From positions 1-7,064 of the forward strand of contig NMQN01000885.1 of the NCBI GenBank assembly GCA_003575245.1: a DNA stretch of 7,064 nucleotides, in the 5' to 3' direction. Position 1 is the first letter of the stretch. Each line of letters begins with the position of its first letter. Shown here piece after piece: positions 4,091 to 7,064 of the stretch. Made by a program: the position numbers and the translations under genes. Under the pieces are notes generated by a model. The model saw only the letters and a list, made by a program, of their open reading frames with translations, was not told the origin of the DNA and searched no databases. The DNA is from Candidatus Atribacteria bacterium 1244-E10-H5-B2 (lineage in GTDB: Bacteria; Atribacterota; JS1; SB-45; 34-128).

Positions 4091-4294
4091 ATGCCAGAAT
4101 ATTTATGTCCTAAATGTAAGGGCGTTTTCTGTGGTTGGGTTATGAGATACAAATATAAAGGTATCTGTCCTGTTTGCGGTAGTGAGCTTCAAGAGGTCTA
4201 TTCTAATAATCAGACCAAGAATAAGAAATTCCGGAGAAGTTTAATCGATAAGGTATTAGAAACTCGTAAGAATTTAAGAAGGGGGAATTTATAA
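4091..4294 (+). CDS. Small zinc-ribbon protein, first paralog
   Basis: 67 residues. Cysteines at 6 and 9 (CPKC) and at 26 and 29 (CPVC) form a four-cysteine zinc ribbon; Cys14 (FCGW) is a further conserved cysteine. A C-terminal basic stretch ends in KVLETRKNLRRGNL. The protein at 6471 shares the cysteines, CGW, VRYK or MRYK, GGEL/GSEL, EEVY/QEVY and the ending, so the two are paralogs. The leader GGAAGGTGATAAATA is common to both genes; here five extra bases separate it from the ATG. Function unknown; such ribbons usually bind nucleic acid or proteins. It overlaps nothing, and a small ORF follows after eight bases. Confidence 0.8.
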   Translation: MPEYLCPKCKGVFCGWVMRYKYKGICPVCGSELQEVYSNNQTKNKKFRRSLIDKVLETRKNLRRGNL

Positions 4295-4302
4295 GGGGAA
4301 TA

Positions 4303-4449
4303 ATGATAGATAAAAAAGAAGAACGAACCTTGAAATGGTGTAGAAAAAATAGGTTGGAGACAGACTGGTTAGATAAATTTAACCAGGGACAAAAAAAGAA
4401 GCGATTTAGAAGGAAGGATAACCGGGGCAGGATAATTAACCGGCGATAA
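4303..4449 (+). CDS. 48-residue basic protein, hypothetical
   Basis: ATG at 4303, TAA ending at 4449. AAGGGG (4293-4298) overlaps the stop of the upstream zinc-ribbon gene, giving a coupled start with a short spacer. The protein begins MIDKKEERTLKWCRKNRLET and continues with DWLDKFNQG and a strongly basic tail (KKKRFRRKDNRGRIINRR). It has one cysteine and is not itself a zinc ribbon. No family recognised. The equivalent position after the second zinc-ribbon gene (6661-6671) reads AAGGGGAATAGCG, so the start codon has been lost there. Short length keeps confidence moderate. Confidence 0.5.
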   Translation: MIDKKEERTLKWCRKNRLETDWLDKFNQGQKKKRFRRKDNRGRIINRR

Positions 4450-4715
4450 CAGGCTCGAATAGGTGCAAGTTTTTAACGAAAATAGCTAAAAGTCATAGGC
4501 AATCATAAAGGCAAGAAATTTGAGTGGCCTTAAAAGCGAAATTTGAAGGTTTTATTTTTAGCCTAATCAACGAAAAAGCCTTATTTCTCATATCTTCGGG
4601 CTCTTTTCAGGATTTTTGATAAATGAAAGGTGCATAAATCCATACAGGGGGACATAAATTATCGCTATCTAGACTACCCAGGAACGTTATTAAGGGGTAT
4701 TTGGGGGAATCAAGA
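4450..4715. other. Non-coding gap with flank element shared with 6713-6790
   Basis: No credible ORF. Positions 4526-4612 (GGCCTTAAAAG, GAGGTTTTATTTT-like run, AGC, GAAAAGCCTTAT, TTCAGGAT) align with 6713-6790 after the second zinc-ribbon gene, with small gaps. AT-rich sequence with G-runs (4647, 4703) follows. I see no convincing promoter or terminator. Confidence 0.6.
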
Positions 4716-5387
4716 ATGAAAAATAAAATAGGCTGGTGTTCGATGACCTGGAATCCCGCGGTTGGTTGCCGTAGGAACTGTGATTATTGCTATGGCCGGG
4801 CAATGAATGAAAGATTCGGCTTTATCAAGAACTGGGATAATCCGGAGTGGAAAGAATCGAATTTCAATAAAAGATTCCCTAACAAGAGCCAAAAGATATT
4901 TGTCGGATCGATGAGTGAGATAGCCCATTGGAGAGAAGAATGGATGTCAGATGTATTAGATAAAATCAAAAAATATACGCAACATACATTTCAATTTTTA
5001 TCAAAATACCCTTCCGTTTATAGAAAATATGTATTCCCTGATAATTGCTGGTTGGGAATAACAATTACTGATAATAAAGAGACCTGCTATTCTGATTTTA
5101 GAGTTGCCCCAGAGAATGCAGGACTTATTAAGTTTGTAAGTATTGAGCCAATATTAAGAAGAATAGAACCAGAATCCTTACATCATTTGGAAGTAAATTG
5201 GATAATTATAGGAGCTGAAACCGGCCAAAGATCCGGCAAGGTTATTCCTAAAAAGGATTGGATCGAAAGCATAGTCAGATTTTGCCGGGACAACGATATT
5301 TCCATCTACCTAAAAGATAGCCTAAAAAATATCTACCCGGAGAGGATGAAGGAATTTCCCACAGGAACGGAACTGAAACTATTTTAA
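4716..5387 (+). CDS. Gp37/Gp68-like (DUF5131-type) radical-SAM-like protein
   Basis: 223 residues from ATG 4716, chosen because GGGGGAA (4703-4709) sits well before it; a TTG at 4701 would add five residues. TWNPAVGC at the N terminus leads into Cys18-x3-Cys22-x2-Cys25 followed by Tyr, the pattern of radical SAM iron-sulfur clusters and of the phage Gp37/Gp68 family. Later hallmarks are FVGSMSE (near 62), SIEP (142-145), GAETG (166-170) and a C-terminal lysine segment (IYLKDS). The family has a TIM-barrel-like radical SAM fold; its reaction is not established. In phages and islands it is often beside other accessory genes. Here the next gene starts 17 bp after its stop and is probably co-transcribed. 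Confidence 0.85.
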   Translation: MKNKIGWCSMTWNPAVGCRRNCDYCYGRAMNERFGFIKNWDNPEWKESNFNKRFPNKSQKIFVGSMSEIAHWREEWMSDVLDKIKKYTQHTFQFLSKYPSVYRKYVFPDNCWLGITITDNKETCYSDFRVAPENAGLIKFVSIEPILRRIEPESLHHLEVNWIIIGAETGQRSGKVIPKKDWIESIVRFCRDNDISIYLKDSLKNIYPERMKEFPTGTELKLF

Positions 5388-5389
5388 AT

Positions 5390-5404
5390 TAAAGGAGGTG
5401 AAAT
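5390..5404 (+). promoter_or_regulatory. Strong ribosome binding site for the TopoVI-A-like gene
   Basis: AAAGGAGGTGA, close to a perfect anti-16S match, lies just before ATG 5405. It supports a bacterial host and implies efficient translation of the gene. Confidence 0.8.
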
Positions 5405-6433
5405 ATGAATATACGATTACCAATTAAACTGAAACCAGGCGGTCAAAAAAAGGGAGCAAAGGAAGAATATATAGATTCATTACGGGTATTCGCAGAGGAT
5501 ATAAAGGAAGCACAAAGGGGGATAGATTTCAGTATGAGTGCTCGTGGTTGGTGCTATATCATGGAACAGTTTGGCTTGGAAAAAAGTGATTTTGAAAGGG
5601 GACAGATATGGATTAATGAGTGCCGGCTCTACGGATTTTTGGAGGCGGGTTTTATTCTGGAAGATGAAAGTCACGAAGTTGAAGGACAAAGTGATGAAAG
5701 TGAATCGGTAGAGAAATTTGTCGAAGGTCAATATGATATGTGGCAAACCGCAGAAGATTATTATACAGATTCCTGGCAACTTTATGATGGTATAAGTTTT
5801 TGGGAAGATAAAGATTACTACCTCCAATTACTAGTTGAAAAGGTTGACCTAAAATCGCTCTTCTCGGATATTTGTAACAAATATAAAATACCAATGGCAA
5901 ATCTACACGGTTGGGGGAGTATAGAACAAAAGGCAGTGATGGCAAAGAACTTCCAGTTAGCAGAAGAAGGGGGCAAGGAACCGGTACTATTGGTCTGTTG
6001 TGATTTTGACCCACCAGGTTTATGTATAAGTGATGTTTTAGAGGACTGGTTCGAAAAATATAGCAATTTTACTGGCTGGGATCCTGCAAATCTTAAAGTC
6101 GAACGTATTGGCTTAGCTTATAACTTCATTCAAGATAATCACCTCACTTGGGTAGATAATCTACTAACTGCCTCTGGGAAAGACATGAGTAGTCCTCATC
6201 ATGAATTCTATAAGAAAAATATCTACCATATCCGTGAATATATTGCTAAATATGGGGTAAGGAAATGTGAAGCTAACGCAGTGGTAGTCGTCCCGGAACT
6301 AGGGCGAAAGATGCTCCAGGATTTTATAAATAAATGGCTTGGAGAAGATGCCTATAAAGATTATTTGTCAACTTTAGAGACTGAACAATCAAGGGCAAAA
6401 GAATTAATTGAGGAAAGGTTAAATAACGAGTAG
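5405..6433 (+). CDS. Spo11/topoisomerase VI subunit A-like protein with TOPRIM domain
   Basis: 342 residues. Residues about 40-95 resemble the winged-helix (5Y-CAP) part of the Spo11/TopoVI-A superfamily: MSARGWCYIME, with Tyr51 where the DNA-cleaving tyrosine is expected, then INECRLYGFLEAGFI and an acidic DES. After an acidic insert (about 95-125) comes the TOPRIM domain: VEKVDLKSLF with Glu145, a GWGS segment near 168, and CCDFDPPG with Asp200 and Asp202, the metal-binding DxD. VERIGLAYNFI (232-242) matches the VERIALT stretch of the family, and GVRKCEANAV plus LQDFINKW close it. A complete GHKL subunit B is not seen. The protein could cut DNA or be a TOPRIM nuclease of the mobile element. 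The fold is fairly sure; the activity is not. Confidence 0.7.
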   Translation: MNIRLPIKLKPGGQKKGAKEEYIDSLRVFAEDIKEAQRGIDFSMSARGWCYIMEQFGLEKSDFERGQIWINECRLYGFLEAGFILEDESHEVEGQSDESESVEKFVEGQYDMWQTAEDYYTDSWQLYDGISFWEDKDYYLQLLVEKVDLKSLFSDICNKYKIPMANLHGWGSIEQKAVMAKNFQLAEEGGKEPVLLVCCDFDPPGLCISDVLEDWFEKYSNFTGWDPANLKVERIGLAYNFIQDNHLTWVDNLLTASGKDMSSPHHEFYKKNIYHIREYIAKYGVRKCEANAVVVVPELGRKMLQDFINKWLGEDAYKDYLSTLETEQSRAKELIEERLNNE

Positions 6434-6470
6434 AAATGAAGAAGAATAAGGGGGGGGAAGGTGATAAATA

Positions 6471-6662
6471 ATGCGAAGATATAAATGCTCAAAATGTCAT
6501 CGGGTACTTTGTGGCTGGGCTGTAAGATACAAGCTAAAATATAAGTGCCCTGATTGTGGTGGTGAACTTGAAGAAGTCTATGATGATAACTGGGAATTTC
6601 GGAGAGATCCGTTCGCTAAGGTATTAAAGACCCGGAAGAATCTAAGAAGTGGTAATTTATAA
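6471..6662 (+). CDS. Small zinc-ribbon protein, second paralog
   Basis: 63 residues with the same cysteine positions as the first paralog: 6 and 9 (CSKC), 14 (LCGW), 26 and 29 (CPDC). The tail KVLKTRKNLRSGNL is nearly identical; the middle is four residues shorter. GGAAGGTGATAAATA lies immediately before the ATG, a better-spaced ribosome site than in the first copy. It starts 37 bp after the TopoVI-A-like stop and may be read from the same transcript. The DNA has diverged more than the protein motifs, suggesting the paralogs are both maintained. Nucleic-acid or protein binding is likely; no specific role is known. Confidence 0.8.
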   Translation: MRRYKCSKCHRVLCGWAVRYKLKYKCPDCGGELEEVYDDNWEFRRDPFAKVLKTRKNLRSGNL

Positions 6663-6912
6663 GGGGAATAGCGATCTTTTCGCTTACGATTGTACCTATC
6701 GAAAAAAACAGGGGCCTTAAAAGGCAAAATTCGAGGTTTTATTTTAGCTAAATTAGCAGAAAAGCCTTATATCTTATAGCTTCCAGGATAAAAGGCTAAA
6801 AAGGGGGTGATAGAAAGGTATCGAGTAGGTTAAATAAACACTAGCAAAGCGGAAATTAAGCGGTTTTTGGGGCTATTCTGAACGATTTATTTAATATTAA
6901 AGGAGGTAAATA
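6663..6912. other. Non-coding gap with duplicated flank element and hairpin
   Basis: No credible ORF. Positions 6713-6790 are the second copy of the element at 4526-4612. AGCCTT (6763-6768), A, TATC (6770-6773) can pair with GATA (6787-6790), A, AAGGCT (6792-6797): ten pairs with one A-A mismatch and a 13-nt loop. No T-tract follows, so it is not a typical terminator. A small GCCTT/AAGGC stem lies at 6715-6726. Confidence 0.55.
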
Positions 6913-7064
6913 ATGTTTATCAAAGTAAAATGCAAAGTTTGCGACTGGGAAGGTCAGGAGGTTGTAGGGAAAAAAGGTCATAAACTAAGTGAATACAAGT
7001 GTCCTAAATGTGGTGGAGATATAAAAAGAGGCAAGGGACGTAATAACTATCGGAATGAATACGC
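6913..7064 (+). CDS. Zinc-ribbon protein, cut by the window end
   Basis: At least 50 residues are visible, from ATG 6913 behind AAAGGAGGTAAATA, an excellent ribosome site. Cys7-x2-Cys10 (CKVC) and Cys30-x2-Cys33 (CPKC followed by GG) form a four-cysteine ribbon, followed by a basic GKGRNNYRNEY segment. It lacks the extra CGW cysteine and the RYK motif of the two paralogs, so it belongs to another branch. The C terminus is outside the window. Confidence 0.75.
   Translation, partial: MFIKVKCKVCDWEGQEVVGKKGHKLSEYKCPKCGGDIKRGKGRNNYRNEY

Noticed and set aside
5480..6066. Three - strand frames inside the TopoVI-A-like gene
   Set aside because: All are antisense shadows of a well-supported coding sequence with a strong ribosome site.
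6763..6797. Terminator after the second zinc-ribbon gene
   Set aside because: The stem is good, but purine-rich AAAAAGGGGG follows it and there is no T-tract.

Overview
The window is AT-rich bacterial DNA. The clearest signs are strong Shine-Dalgarno sites (GGAGGTGA and AAGGTG types) at the genes and hairpin-plus-T-tract terminators. The gene content is that of a mobile or accessory element (phage, plasmid or integrated island): a small excisionase-like helix-turn-helix protein, a winged-helix protein with a very basic tail, a Gp37/Gp68-like radical-SAM-type protein, a Spo11/topoisomerase VI-A-like protein and several tiny zinc ribbons. I cannot name the host; an uncultivated AT-rich bacterial lineage fits, but this is inference.

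Positions 1 to about 3120 have almost no credible coding sequence. They hold an irregular array of diverged modules. A module typically has (1) an upstream arm in which a short word is repeated two or three times, usually every 11 nt; (2) a linker rich in TTTTAGC or TTTTGCTAAAAATAAAA; (3) a conserved stretch with CTCTTATAA...AAGG; (4) a downstream arm in which another word is repeated twice, usually every 10 nt, commonly after ATTATA; (5) AATTCAGGGGG or a variant. Some modules then end in a terminator hairpin and T-tract. The word differs from module to module. In four modules the downstream words are the reverse complement of the upstream words of the same module, so each could fold into a long hairpin with its own sequence. 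In the best case (906-923 with 1052-1068) 17 base pairs form with one bulged base, which accounts for the 11-nt versus 10-nt periods. This looks like a family of structured RNAs or DNA elements with conserved frames and swapped arms. I do not recognise it.

Positions 2928-3100 are bounded by a perfect 13-bp inverted repeat and contain a 16-bp palindrome. After a good promoter (3162-3190) the coding part runs entirely rightward: HTH protein (3224), winged-helix/basic protein (3564), zinc ribbon (4091), a 48-residue basic peptide (4303), a non-coding gap, the radical-SAM-like protein (4716), the topoisomerase VI-A-like protein (5405), a second zinc ribbon paralogous to the first (6471), another gap, and a third zinc-ribbon protein cut by the window end (6913). 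Two zinc-ribbon genes share their leader and are followed by related non-coding sequences, so a gene-plus-flank cassette has been duplicated.

How the parts cooperate is not shown directly. The HTH protein is the nearest candidate to bind the repeat array or its own promoter. The radical-SAM-like and TopoVI-A-like genes are 17 bp apart and probably co-transcribed.
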